A stretch of 64,000 nt of DNA from Streptomyces venezuelae (lineage in GTDB: Bacteria > Actinomycetota > Actinomycetes > Streptomycetales > Streptomycetaceae): the NCBI RefSeq assembly GCF_008642275.1, contig NZ_CP029189.1, forward strand, positions 5,934,001 through 5,998,000, given 5' to 3'. The notes below the pieces were generated by a model. The model did not search any database, was not told the origin of the DNA, and saw only the letters and a program-made list of their open reading frames with translations. A program made the translations under genes and the position numbers. Positions within the stretch are counted from its first letter, which is position 1. Each line of letters begins with the position of its first letter. Of the stretch, positions 16,684 to 25,227 are shown in pieces.

Positions 16684-18798
16684 CTACGCCGGACGCTGGA
16701 GCACCACCAGGCACCGCCCCGTCAGCGCCACCCGGTCACCGGCCGCGAACTGCGGCCCGGTGCCGGGGGGCAGAACGTCCGCCCGCGCAGTGTCCACCAC
16801 CAGCCGCCACTGCGCGCCGTGCCCCTCCGGAACGGTGAAGTCCTGCGACTCCGCCCCCGCGTTGAACATCAGCAGGAACGAGTCGTCGGTGATCCGCTCC
16901 CCGCGGGTGCCCGGCTCGGAGATCGCCTCCCCGTTAAGGAAGACGGTCAGCGCCTTCGCGTGCTGCGCCTGCCAGTCCCGCGCCCGCATCTCCTCCCCGT
17001 GCGGGGTGAACCACGCGATGTCGGACAGCTCGTCGTGCGTCCCCTCCACCGGCCGCCCGTGGAAGAACCGGCGCCGCCGGAAGACCGGGTGGTCGCGGCG
17101 CAGCCACACCATCCGCCGCGTGAACTCCAGCAGGGAAGGAGCCGGTTTGCCCGGCTCCGGCCAGCTCACCCAGCTCAGCTCGTTGTCCTGGCAGTAGGCG
17201 TTGTTGTTCCCCTGCTGGGTACGGCCGAACTCGTCGCCGTGGCTGAGCATCGGCACCCCCTGCGACAGCATCAGGGTGGCCGTGAAGTTGCGCATCTGGC
17301 GTTCGCGCAGCTCCAGGATCTCCGGATCCTCGGTCGGCCCCTCCACACCGCAGTTCCAGGACCGGTTGTGGGTCTCGCCGTCCCGATTGCCCTCCCGGTT
17401 GGCCTCGTTGTGCTTCTCGTCGTACGAGACCAGGTCGTTCAGGGTGAAACCGTCGTGGCAGGTGGTGAAGTTGATCGATGCCAGCGGGCGCCGGCCGTCG
17501 TCCTGGTAGAGGTCCGAGGAGCCCGTCAGCCGCCCCGCGAACTCCGCGAGCGTGCGCGGCTGCCCGCGCCACAGGTCCCGTACGGTGTCGCGGTACTTGC
17601 CGTTCCACTCGGTCCACAGCGGCGGGAAGTTGCCCACCTGGTAGCCGCCCTCGCCCAGGTCCCAGGGCTCCGCGATCAGCTTGACCTGGCTGACCACCGG
17701 ATCCTGCTGGACCAGGTCGAAGAACGAGGACAGCCGGTCCACCTCGTGGAACTGGCGGGCCAGCGTCGCCGCCAGGTCGAACCGGAAGCCGTCCACGTGC
17801 ATCTCGGTGACCCAGTAGCGCAGCGAGTCCATGATCAGCTGGAGCACGTGCGGGGAGCGCATCAGCAGCGAGTTGCCGGTGCCGGTGGTGTCCATGTAGT
17901 GCCGCGGATCGTCCGCCAGCCGGTAGTACGAGGCGTTGTCCAGCCCCCGGAAGGACAGCGTCGGCCCCAGGTGGTTCCCCTCGGCGGTGTGGTTGTAGAC
18001 CACGTCCAGGATCACCTCGATCCCGGCCTCGTGCAGGGCCCGTACCGCCGACTTGAACTCCAGCACCTGCTGGCCGCGGTCGCCCGAAGCGTAGCCGTTG
18101 TGCGGGGCGAAGAAGCCGATGGTGTTGTAGCCCCAGTAGTTGCTCAGCCCGTCGTTGACCAGCCGGTGGTCGTTGACGAACTGGTGCACCGGCATCAGCT
18201 CCAGCGCCGTCACCCCGAGCTTGGTGAGGTGGCCGATCACCGCCGGGTGCGCCAGCGCCCCGTAGGTGCCGCGCAGCTCCTCGGGGAGGTCCGGATGGTG
18301 CATGGTCAGGCCCTTGACGTGGGCCTCGTACAGCACCGTGTGGTGGTACTCGTGGCGCGGCGGCCGGTCGTTGGCCCAGTCGAAGTACGGGTTCACCACG
18401 ACCGAACTCATCGTGTGCGGGGCGGAGTCCAGGTCGTTGCGCGAGTCCGGCCGGCCGAAGTGGTAGCCGTACACCGCCTCGTTCCAGCTGACCCGGCCGC
18501 TGATGGCCCGCGCGTACGGGTCCAGCAGCAGCTTCGCCGCGTTGCAGCGCCGGCCTCGCTCGGGCTCGTACGGGCCGTGCACCCGGAACCCGTAGCGCTG
18601 GCCGGGCATGACCCCGGGCAGGTAGGCGTGGCGGACGAAGGCGTCCGTCTCACGCAGCTCCACGGCCGATTCCGACCCGTCGTCGTGGAGGAGGCACAGC
18701 TCGATGCGTCGGGCGGCCTCCGAGTAGACCGCGAAGTTGGTGCCGGCGCCGTCGTACGTGGCACCCAGCGGATACGCCTGTCCCGGCCAGACCTGCAT
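16684..18798 (-). CDS. glgX: glycogen debranching protein GlgX
   Basis: This 704-residue isoamylase-type GH13 protein cleaves alpha-1,6 branches of glycogen or limit dextrins and so feeds linear maltodextrins to TreY. An N-terminal CBM48 domain (YPLGATYDGAGTNFAVYSEA) precedes the barrel. Active-site blocks are DVVYNHTAEGNHLGP, DGFRFDLAATLARQ (nucleophile), LIAEPWDLGEGGYQVGNFPP (acid Glu) and NFTTCHDGFTLNDLVSYDEK (Asp). The ATG at 18798 is preceded by GAGGGAAGAG at good distance, and an upstream ATG at 18819 is less likely. Length matches the GlgX/TreX family. Confidence 0.95.
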   Translation of the reverse strand: MQVWPGQAYPLGATYDGAGTNFAVYSEAARRIELCLLHDDGSESAVELRETDAFVRHAYLPGVMPGQRYGFRVHGPYEPERGRRCNAAKLLLDPYARAISGRVSWNEAVYGYHFGRPDSRNDLDSAPHTMSSVVVNPYFDWANDRPPRHEYHHTVLYEAHVKGLTMHHPDLPEELRGTYGALAHPAVIGHLTKLGVTALELMPVHQFVNDHRLVNDGLSNYWGYNTIGFFAPHNGYASGDRGQQVLEFKSAVRALHEAGIEVILDVVYNHTAEGNHLGPTLSFRGLDNASYYRLADDPRHYMDTTGTGNSLLMRSPHVLQLIMDSLRYWVTEMHVDGFRFDLAATLARQFHEVDRLSSFFDLVQQDPVVSQVKLIAEPWDLGEGGYQVGNFPPLWTEWNGKYRDTVRDLWRGQPRTLAEFAGRLTGSSDLYQDDGRRPLASINFTTCHDGFTLNDLVSYDEKHNEANREGNRDGETHNRSWNCGVEGPTEDPEILELRERQMRNFTATLMLSQGVPMLSHGDEFGRTQQGNNNAYCQDNELSWVSWPEPGKPAPSLLEFTRRMVWLRRDHPVFRRRRFFHGRPVEGTHDELSDIAWFTPHGEEMRARDWQAQHAKALTVFLNGEAISEPGTRGERITDDSFLLMFNAGAESQDFTVPEGHGAQWRLVVDTARADVLPPGTGPQFAAGDRVALTGRCLVVLQRPA

Positions 18799-18935
18799 AG
18801 ATAACGACTCTTCCCTCATCGCCCGAAGATGTCCCGGCTGACCCGGCGTGGACCCAAGTCCCTGCCAGATCTTCCCCGAAAGAGGGGCCGCAAGCGCGGA
18901 CTTGGCAGTGGTCCTACCGGGTGACCCGCAGAGCC

Positions 18936-18985
18936 GATATGCGGGTCAGCGGACTGTCTGCGCATCGGATAATGGGTCAACGGAC
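18936..18985. repeat. imperfect direct repeat upstream of the HEPN gene
   Basis: GATATGCGGGTCAGCGGAC is followed 13 bases later by GATAATGGGTCAACGGAC. The two share 15 of about 18 positions and lie in the spacer between glgX and the HEPN gene. GATAAT in the second copy resembles a -10 box. The pair could be tandem regulator sites. This is weak evidence. Confidence 0.35.
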
Positions 18986-19085
18986 AGCCCCCGTACGGGC
19001 CGTCGGGCTGCACCGGGCCATGCGCGCGGAGTACCCTTCCGTGATCACTGGAGACGGGCGTCCAGACGCAGAAGGCGGTGCACGG

Positions 19086-20363
19086 GTGAGCTCGGGAGGT
19101 CTGGAGCTGCCCCCTGGTGACAGCAGTCACGAGGGTGGCCCGGCGGACGCCCCAGGGGGTGTCCCCGGCGGGACACCCGCGGGGATCCCGGCCGGGGCGG
19201 TCTCCCTGGCGGGCGGACCGGCGGAGGCCGGGAACGCGGGGACCGGCGTGGAGCTGGACTGGGGCACGGAGGCCTGGAGCGAGGTCCGGACCCGGGCGCA
19301 GCGCGCCGGCCGTGCGTACATCTGGCTGAACCTCATCGAACAGCGGCTGCGCGCGGTGGTCGGGGCGGTGCTCCGGCCGATCTACGAACCGGTGCACGGC
19401 GCGGACGACTGGGTCGTCGCGGCCGCCGGACCCGCCGGACAGGAATGGGTGCAGCGGGCCGTGGCCGTGCGCGAGGTCAGCCGGCGCAAGGGCTACCTGC
19501 TCGACTCGGCCGACGACAACGTGCTGAGCTTCCTGACCCTGCCCCAGCTGCGGGAGCTGATGGTCCAGCACTGGCCCTGCTTCGAGCCGTACTTCGACGA
19601 CCGGCGCGAGATCGAGCTGGCCCTGGACGAGCTGGAGGTCACCCGCAACGTCGTCTCCCGCAACCGGGCCCTGTCCCGGCCCGTGCTGGAGCAGGCGGAG
19701 CGGGCGTCGGCGCGCCTGCTGGAGGTACTGGGCGGGGTCTCCGGCAGCCCCTCCGCCGAACGGCTGCCGATCGACGCCGTCGAAGACCTGGTGGGGGACC
19801 GGTACGCGGACGTCATCTCGGTCCACCCCGACCGGGTGCGGCTGCAGCGCCAGCTCCCGGCCGAGGACCTCTTCGGGGGCGCGCGGCGGCTCGACGCCAT
19901 CGGCATAGGGCTCAACCTGCTGGTCCAGAACTTCTCGGGCCGAAGACTCGTCCGGCTCACGGAGGCCGGCTGCCGGGTGCGGCTGCTGTTCCTGAACCCG
20001 GCGAGCAGTGCCGTCAAGCGGCGCGAGCGGGAACTGGGGCTGCGCAAGGGCGAGCTGAGCCGCTCGGTGGAGATGAACATCCTGCACGTCCGCCGGGTCC
20101 GGGCCGGTCTGCGGGATCCCTCGCGCTTCGAGATCCACGTCTTCGACGAGACCCCGCGCTTCACCGCCTACCTGGTGGAGGGCCAGTCCTCGGGCATCGC
20201 GGTGGTCCAGTCCTACCTGCGGCGGGCGCGCGGCATGGAGTCGCCCGTCCTGGTGCTGCGGGGCGGTGGACGGGGCGTACCGAAGGACGCGGAGCACGGG
20301 CTGTTCACGACGTACCGGGAAGAGTTCGAGTCGATGTGGGAGGACTCGCGGCCGGTGTCCTGA
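19086..20363 (+). CDS. SAV2148 family HEPN domain-containing protein
   Basis: This 425-residue protein matches, in its order of conserved blocks, a family that NCBI names after S. avermitilis SAV2148. After a Gly/Pro-rich N-terminus comes a helical HEPN-like region (RAGRAYIWLNLIEQRLRAVVG, then SRRKGYLLDSADDNVLSFLT). The second half (ARRLDAIGIGLNLLVQNFSG, RVRLLFLNPASSAVKRRE, FEIHVFDETPRFTAYLVEG) resembles the phosphatidyltransferase-like or DUF5919-type sensor region found in stress proteins. HEPN domains are often RNA-binding or nucleolytic, but I do not see an unambiguous R-X4-6-H motif. The GTG at 19086 has GAAGG ten bases upstream. A longer GTG start at 19041 is possible. Function unknown. 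Confidence 0.82.
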   Translation: MSSGGLELPPGDSSHEGGPADAPGGVPGGTPAGIPAGAVSLAGGPAEAGNAGTGVELDWGTEAWSEVRTRAQRAGRAYIWLNLIEQRLRAVVGAVLRPIYEPVHGADDWVVAAAGPAGQEWVQRAVAVREVSRRKGYLLDSADDNVLSFLTLPQLRELMVQHWPCFEPYFDDRREIELALDELEVTRNVVSRNRALSRPVLEQAERASARLLEVLGGVSGSPSAERLPIDAVEDLVGDRYADVISVHPDRVRLQRQLPAEDLFGGARRLDAIGIGLNLLVQNFSGRRLVRLTEAGCRVRLLFLNPASSAVKRRERELGLRKGELSRSVEMNILHVRRVRAGLRDPSRFEIHVFDETPRFTAYLVEGQSSGIAVVQSYLRRARGMESPVLVLRGGGRGVPKDAEHGLFTTYREEFESMWEDSRPVS

Positions 20364-20466
20364 CTCCGGGCCGGGCGGCCCCCGGCGCGCCCCGGCGGCC
20401 TGGCTGTCAGTGCCCCGTGGCAGGCTGAAACCCGTTGACCGAAGGTGTACGGGGGAGGGGCACGGG

Positions 20467-21225
20467 GTGGAGGACTGGCGCGGTATGGGGGACTGGCACG
20501 GCATGGCGGACTGGTACGGCGGCGTGCTGATCGGGTTCGACCTGGAGACGACCGGCACGGAGCCGGGGGAATCGCGGATCGTGACCGCGGCCCTGGTCGA
20601 GGTGCGGGCCGGGGCGGTACGAGAGCGACGCGGCTGGCTCGCGGACCCGGGGATACCGATCCCGGAGGAAGCCGCGGCGATCCACGGGATCAGCACGGAG
20701 CGCGCGGTCGCCGAGGGCCGCCCGGTGCGGGAGGTCGCGGACGAGGTCGCGGAGGCCCTGGTCGGCCACTGGCGCGCCGGCGCGGTGGTGGTCGCGTACA
20801 ACGCGGCCTTCGACCTGACCCTGCTGACGGCCGAGTTGGCCCGGCACGGGCTGCCCTCCCTCGCCGACCGGCTCGGCGGGGCACAGACCGGGCCGGTGGT
20901 GGACCCGCTGACCATCGACCGGGCCGTGGACCGCTACCGGCGGGGCAAGCGGACCCTGGAGGCCGTCTGCGGGGTGTACGGGGTCACCCTCGACGACGCG
21001 CACGACGCCGGGGCGGACGCGCTGGCCGCGGTCCAGGTGGCCCGGGCGATAGCCGAGCGGCATCCGGAGGTGGCCGCGCTCACCCCGGCCGACCTGCACG
21101 CGCGGCAGAGCACCTGGCACGCGCGCTGGGCCCGGGACTTCCAGTCGTACCTGCGCCGCCAGGGCACCCCGGACGCGGTGATCGACGAGGCCTGGCCGCT
21201 GCGGGGCCTGGTCCCGGCCTACTAG
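20467..21225 (+). CDS. DnaQ-like 3'-5' exonuclease (DEDDh)
   Basis: This is a 252-residue exonuclease. The ExoI motif is GFDLETTGTEP, ExoII lies in VVAYNAAFDLTLL and ExoIIIepsilon is HDAGADALA (His and Asp). All four acidic metal ligands and the general-base His are present. It resembles the proofreading epsilon subunit or RNase T-like enzymes and should degrade single-stranded DNA ends. The GTG at 20467 is preceded by GGGGGAGGGG at 8 bases. Downstream ATGs at 20485 and 20503 are possible. It follows the HEPN gene on the same strand after about 100 bp and ends at a TAG fused to a repeated element. Confidence 0.9.
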   Translation: MEDWRGMGDWHGMADWYGGVLIGFDLETTGTEPGESRIVTAALVEVRAGAVRERRGWLADPGIPIPEEAAAIHGISTERAVAEGRPVREVADEVAEALVGHWRAGAVVVAYNAAFDLTLLTAELARHGLPSLADRLGGAQTGPVVDPLTIDRAVDRYRRGKRTLEAVCGVYGVTLDDAHDAGADALAAVQVARAIAERHPEVAALTPADLHARQSTWHARWARDFQSYLRRQGTPDAVIDEAWPLRGLVPAY

Positions 21226-21562
21226 GGGTTTCCGCAAAGTACCGCCTGCCCCGCGACGCCCGGCACCGCACCTCGCCGCGGCACCGCACCCGGCCGCGGC
21301 ACCGCACCCGGCCGTGCGGCCGCCCGCATACGCGCCGCGCACGAACGCGCTTCCGCCCGGCCGGGCTCGGCCGGCAGGATCGCGAGGGGGACGGCCCGCG
21401 CCGTCCGGAGGCTGCGGGGCTGCGGGCGTGCCCGGGGCTCGCGACGGCCCTGCACTGCGCCCTGCCCCCGTGCACGAACGCGCCTCCGCCCTGCCCTGGC
21501 ACGGCACCGGAGGCCGCGGGCTCCGCCGACACGATCCGGAGGAGACGGCCCGGGCGTGCCTA
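21226..21562. repeat. stop-codon-linked repeat element, rearranged copy C
   Basis: This region between two convergent genes contains no gene. Its right end (GGCACGGCACCGG, CGCGGGCTC, CGACACGATCCGGAGGAGAC) is a diverged match to the right end of the element at 27351. Its left part (CGCGACGCCCGGCACCGCACC) matches that element's left part. An internal GCAGGATCGCGAGGGGGACGG resembles a third end, so two copies appear nested or tandem. The right border runs into the TAG stop of the phosphotransferase, and the left border carries the second copy of the TCCGCAAAGTACC repeat beside the exonuclease TAG. Confidence 0.65.
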
Positions 21563-22423
21563 GAAGGCGTGCCACCGCGTTTCCCGGTCGCCCTCTCTGA
21601 GGGAGGCCACGCGGCGGCGGAACTCGGCCAGCGCCCTCGGGTTGACCGGGGCGTGCTGAGCGACCCAGGCACAGCTGGCCGTCTCCCGGGCGCCGCGCAG
21701 GACCGCGCAGCCCTCCCAATCGCGCACGTCCCACCCGTACGCCGTCACGAACGCCTCGTACTCCTCGGCGGACACGCCGTACCGGTCGCGGGAGAGCGCC
21801 ATCACCACCAGGTCGTGCTCGCGCAGATCGGCCGACACGGTCTCCAGGTCGACCAGTGCCGGGCCGTCGGGGCCCACGTGGACGTTGCGCGGCAGGGCGT
21901 CGCCGTGTACCGGGCCCGGGGACAGCCGTGGGGTCAGGGCCGCCAGCTCAGCGGCGTAGGCGTCCCGGCGGGCCCGCAGATACTCCGCGTCGGCCGGGTC
22001 CACGGCATCCTGCGCCAGCCGCAGCCAGCGTTCGACCCCGCCCAGCAGGTCCCGCGCGGGCAGCGGGAACGGAGGAGCGGGCAGGGCGTGCACGAGGCGC
22101 AGCAGCGCCGCCAGATCCGCGGGCCCCGCGGGCCGCACCGCGTCCGGGAGCCGGTGCCACAGGGTCAGCGGGTGCCCGTCCACCAGCCGGGGCTTCGGCT
22201 CGGCCGCGCGGACCGCGGGAATCCCGGACGCGGCGAACCAGCCGGACACCGCGAGTTCCCGTTCGGCCCGCTCCAGCAGCGCCGCCTCCCGGCCCACCTT
22301 CACCACCAGGTCCCCGATGGCGAAGACCGCGTTCTCGCCGAGGGCGAGGAGGACCGCCGCCCCGGGCGCCGCCCCGGTCAGACCCGCCGCCACCAGTACG
22401 TTCCGCGCCCGTGCTTCGTCCAT
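21560..22423 (-). CDS. aminoglycoside phosphotransferase-fold kinase
   Basis: The 287-residue protein has the APH/choline-kinase fold. A glycine-poor nucleotide loop (ALGENAVFAIGDLVVKVGR, the last Lys binding ATP), the catalytic loop GPVHGDALPRNVHVG and the metal-binding ALVDLETVS are all present. It should phosphorylate a hydroxyl on a small molecule. Resistance to an aminoglycoside is only one possibility, because many actinobacterial members act in metabolism. The ATG at 22423 lies 84 bp from the divergent FUSC gene. Its TAG stop is the border of a repeat element. The frame runs open for 2.6 kb upstream through the FUSC gene on the other strand, which is a high-GC artefact. Confidence 0.85.
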   Translation of the reverse strand: MDEARARNVLVAAGLTGAAPGAAVLLALGENAVFAIGDLVVKVGREAALLERAERELAVSGWFAASGIPAVRAAEPKPRLVDGHPLTLWHRLPDAVRPAGPADLAALLRLVHALPAPPFPLPARDLLGGVERWLRLAQDAVDPADAEYLRARRDAYAAELAALTPRLSPGPVHGDALPRNVHVGPDGPALVDLETVSADLREHDLVVMALSRDRYGVSAEEYEAFVTAYGWDVRDWEGCAVLRGARETASCAWVAQHAPVNPRALAEFRRRVASLREGDRETRWHAF

Positions 22424-22507
22424 ACCGCCGCTTTCGCCCTTCGCCGTGGATCCGCTGCCGCCCGTCAGTATGTGGTGGCTTCCGGCAGGTGGCCCGATCC
22501 TGGAGTC

Positions 22508-24676
22508 ATGTGCGCCGAACATGACGGACGCGCCGACCGGGGCCAGGGCCCCTCGGTCGTGACGCGGCGCGCCCTGCGCACCACCCTGTCCGCGTGCGTC
22601 TCGTTCTTCGTCTGCCTGTACGCGCTGGACCGGCCGGTGGCCGCGACGTACGCGCTCTTCGCGGCCGTGTCGATGGCCGCCCTCTCCCACATCCCCGGCA
22701 CCGGGCGCCAGCGGGCGGTCGTCATGGTCAAGGCGACCCCGGTGGCCTGGGTGCTGCTGACGATCGGCACCTACCTCGCGATCCGGACCTGGAGCGCCGT
22801 GGCCGGCATGCTCCTGATCGGCTTCGCCCTGGCCTTCGTGGCCGCGGCCGGTCCTCGCGCGGCGGGCGCGGCCCCGGGGTTGCAGCTGCTCTACATCCTG
22901 CCGTGCTTCCCGCCCTACGCGCCGGACACCCTGTGGGAACGGCTCGCGGGGGCCACCTTCGGCCTGCTTCTGCTGATCCTCGCCGAGCTCTTCCTGCTGC
23001 CCGAGGCACGCGGGCCGACCTACCGCCACCTGGCCGCCAGCGCGGCCGACACCGCCGCCCGGTGCGTCGCCGAGCTGGGCCGTGCCCCGTACACACTGTC
23101 CGCGGCCTCCGCGGAGACGGCCAGGGCGGCGGGCGAGTCGCTGCGGCCGTTCCGGATCGACGAGGCCGACCGGCCCGCCGGGCCTGGCCTGCGCGACCGC
23201 GCCCTGTCCCACATGGGCCTGGCCGCCCGCACGCTCCTCGCCCGCCTGGTGAACCTGCCCCCGGCGCCCCCGCCCCCGAGCCCGGTGCCGATGGAGCAGG
23301 AGACCGAGGTGCTGACCGCGGTCGGCCGGACCGTCACCGAGACCGCGGACCTGCTGGACGGCAGGTCCGACACGACCGAAGCGGCCGACGGCCTGCGGCG
23401 CGTACGGGAGCGGGTCACCGCCTCGGCGGCGCGGGAGGCGCCCACGACCGCACCGCGGGGCCGTCGGCGGGCGGCGGTGTTGGAGGTGGCGGACGCGGCC
23501 GTGGCCCTGGCGACGGCCGCCGAGCTGGCGGTACGGGGCCGGCACGCGCGGCTGCCCGAAGACGTCGACTCGGGCCGGTTCTGGTACGCGGGCAAGCGCG
23601 CGCCGCGTCTGTGGTGGCACCGGCTGGCGGGACACGCCGGGCCGCGTTCCGTGTACTTCCAGAACGCCGTCCGGATCAGCCTCGCGCTGGCGGCCGCCCG
23701 TACGGTCGCGGGTGTGGACTCCTTGCCCCACGGATTCTGGGCGATGCTGGCCGTTCTCAGCCTGACACGGACCACCGCCGCCCAGACCCGGGCGACCGTA
23801 CGCGTGGCGATCACCGGCACCATGCTCGGCGCCCTGGCCACGGGGCTGCTGCTGGCTCTGATCGGCGGCCACACCACCGTCTACGCGATCGCCCTGCCGT
23901 TCGTGATGTTCACCGCGTTCCAGGTGGGGCCGGTCCGGGGCGTGGGCTGGGCCCAGGGCCTGTTCACCCTCACGGTGGCCTTCGTCTTCGCCCAGTTGGC
24001 GCCCGTGACCTGGCAGCTGGCCGAGGTCAGGATCCTGGACGTGATCATCGGCAGCCTGATCGGTGTGGTGTTCGGCGTGCTCGCCTGGCCGCGGGGGGCG
24101 CAGCGGGAGCTGCACCGGGCGGTCGCCCTGCTGCTGACGACGGAGGCCGAGACGGTCGAGCGCACGACGGCCGCCGTGTTGGAGGGAGGGCCGGGGCACG
24201 TCCCGGACGACCGACCGCTGCAGCACGCCCTGACCATGGCGGAGACCGCGTTCGCACAGCACCAGAGCGAGCCACGGACGACCGGGGAACCGACCACGGA
24301 CTGGCAGGCGGCCATGATGTCGGGCCACCACGTGCTGTGGGGCTCCCGGCGGCTGTTCGTCCGCGGCGGCCCGGCCGTCGGGCCGGCGAACAGCGCCCGG
24401 CTGGACCACCGGGCGGCCGGGCTGGCCACTCGGATGCGCGAGGCGGCCGCGTGGGCGGGGGCGGGGGCCGGCGAGGACCCGGTAGCCGGGGATCCGCGGA
24501 GCGCGCCGCCCATGCCCGCCGGGCCCGCCGTGGACGGTCCGCCGGGGCTTTCCTCGCCGCGGTTCTTCGCCGCGCTCGCCTGGCTCAACTCCCTTGACGT
24601 CGACGTCGACCGGATGACGGCGGCGGACCACCCACCCGGCACTTCCGGCCCGGCCGGCTCGGCCGGTCGCTCCTGA
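22508..24676 (+). CDS. FUSC family membrane protein
   Basis: This is a 722-residue protein with two blocks of hydrophobic helices (about residues 25-165 and 390-525), each followed by a large cytoplasmic segment. This two-part layout is that of the FUSC/YccS/aromatic-acid-exporter superfamily. VYFQNAVRISLALAAART begins the second block. The ATG at 22508 gives a 20-residue polar N-terminus before helix 1. The family exports aromatic acids, fusaric acid or polyamines in bacteria, so efflux is the likely role, but the substrate is unknown. It is divergent from the phosphotransferase gene and may share its promoter region. Confidence 0.85.
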   Translation: MCAEHDGRADRGQGPSVVTRRALRTTLSACVSFFVCLYALDRPVAATYALFAAVSMAALSHIPGTGRQRAVVMVKATPVAWVLLTIGTYLAIRTWSAVAGMLLIGFALAFVAAAGPRAAGAAPGLQLLYILPCFPPYAPDTLWERLAGATFGLLLLILAELFLLPEARGPTYRHLAASAADTAARCVAELGRAPYTLSAASAETARAAGESLRPFRIDEADRPAGPGLRDRALSHMGLAARTLLARLVNLPPAPPPPSPVPMEQETEVLTAVGRTVTETADLLDGRSDTTEAADGLRRVRERVTASAAREAPTTAPRGRRRAAVLEVADAAVALATAAELAVRGRHARLPEDVDSGRFWYAGKRAPRLWWHRLAGHAGPRSVYFQNAVRISLALAAARTVAGVDSLPHGFWAMLAVLSLTRTTAAQTRATVRVAITGTMLGALATGLLLALIGGHTTVYAIALPFVMFTAFQVGPVRGVGWAQGLFTLTVAFVFAQLAPVTWQLAEVRILDVIIGSLIGVVFGVLAWPRGAQRELHRAVALLLTTEAETVERTTAAVLEGGPGHVPDDRPLQHALTMAETAFAQHQSEPRTTGEPTTDWQAAMMSGHHVLWGSRRLFVRGGPAVGPANSARLDHRAAGLATRMREAAAWAGAGAGEDPVAGDPRSAPPMPAGPAVDGPPGLSSPRFFAALAWLNSLDVDVDRMTAADHPPGTSGPAGSAGRS

Positions 24677-24679
24677 GGC

Positions 24680-24870
24680 CACCGGGACGAATACGGCGGT
24701 GCCGGGGCCTTCGAGCCGCTCCACGGGAGTCGTTCCCCCGTCGCAGGCGAACGCGCGCATGCCTGCGGCTCGGGCTGCCTGAAGACCGCACCGGCCGTCC
24801 TCGGCCACGGAGCACGCCTCGGGCGCAGGCGGGGACGTGCGCGAGCGCGTCCAGGGCATCGGCGACGCCC
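24680..24870 (-). pseudogene. remnant of a HAD-type phosphatase (C-terminal motif)
   Basis: On the minus strand a short stretch reads EACSVAEDGRCGLQAARAAG, then MRAFACDGGTTPVERLEGPG. This matches the motif IV region of beta-phosphoglucomutase-like HAD phosphatases (a VED-x-G-V-xAA-xAAGM pattern followed by a TP-x-E-x-LEGPG pattern). No motif I aspartate or intact upstream domain is present, and no start or ribosome site fits. I read it as a decayed gene fragment between the FUSC gene and the hairpin. Confidence 0.55.
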
Positions 24871-24876
24871 TGGACG

Positions 24877-24922
24877 GGAGTGAGACGGCCGGCCCGGCTG
24901 ACCGGGCCGGCCGTCTCACTCC
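24877..24922. terminator. bidirectional terminator hairpin
   Basis: A perfect 21-bp stem (24877-24897 with 24902-24922) encloses the 4-base loop CTGA. It overlaps the stop codon of the small minus-strand gene and also lies downstream of the FUSC gene. It has no U-run, as is usual for Streptomyces terminators. Confidence 0.82.
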
Positions 24923-25050
24923 TTGCGGGGGTCGTCGCCGCGGCCGGCTCGGTCGGCCTCGCGGCGGGCGCGCCGGACCTCGACCGCGATGGCCAGCGAG
25001 GCGCTGACGACGGTGAGGAAGTCGGCGGCGGCGGAGAGGAATTCGTTCAT
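24916..25050 (-). CDS. small hydrophobic-helix protein, 44 aa
   Basis: This short gene has an ATG with GAAGGG about 8 bases upstream and a stop inside the terminator stem. The peptide begins MNEFLSAAADFLTVVSASL and continues as one amphipathic or membrane helix, then ends in a charged RRARREADRAGRG-type tail. It has no recognisable family. It is divergent from the HTH/TPR gene with about 180 bp between starts, so the two may be co-regulated. A membrane-associated peptide of toxin or signalling type is possible, but that is inference. Confidence 0.65.
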   Translation of the reverse strand: MNEFLSAAADFLTVVSASLAIAVEVRRARREADRAGRGDDPRKE

Positions 25051-25227
25051 GTTCTGCCCTTCGGTCGGGTGGTTCGGCCACCGGGTGTCGCGGCCGATGG
25101 GCAGACGATGGACGGAAGTTGCTTTGTACGGACCTCTCGGGGCGGACAACGCAGGTAAGTTCCGGATGAACGGGCTGTTGTCCAGGACGGACCGGCCGAA
25201 CAAGCTGGGCACCACGGGGGCGGATCG

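Noticed and set aside
19086..20363. HEPN ribonuclease toxin with antitoxin partner
   Set aside because: No R-X4-6-H catalytic motif is visible and no antitoxin (MNT) gene is adjacent, so a toxin-antitoxin call would be unsupported.
21560..22423. Aminoglycoside resistance gene by name
   Set aside because: Only the general APH fold is visible; many members act on other substrates, so resistance is not claimed.
21560..25081. A 1173-codon minus-strand open frame across the FUSC gene
   Set aside because: Only the last 288 codons carry the kinase family motifs. The rest is the antisense of a membrane protein gene whose hydrophobic pattern is clear on the plus strand.
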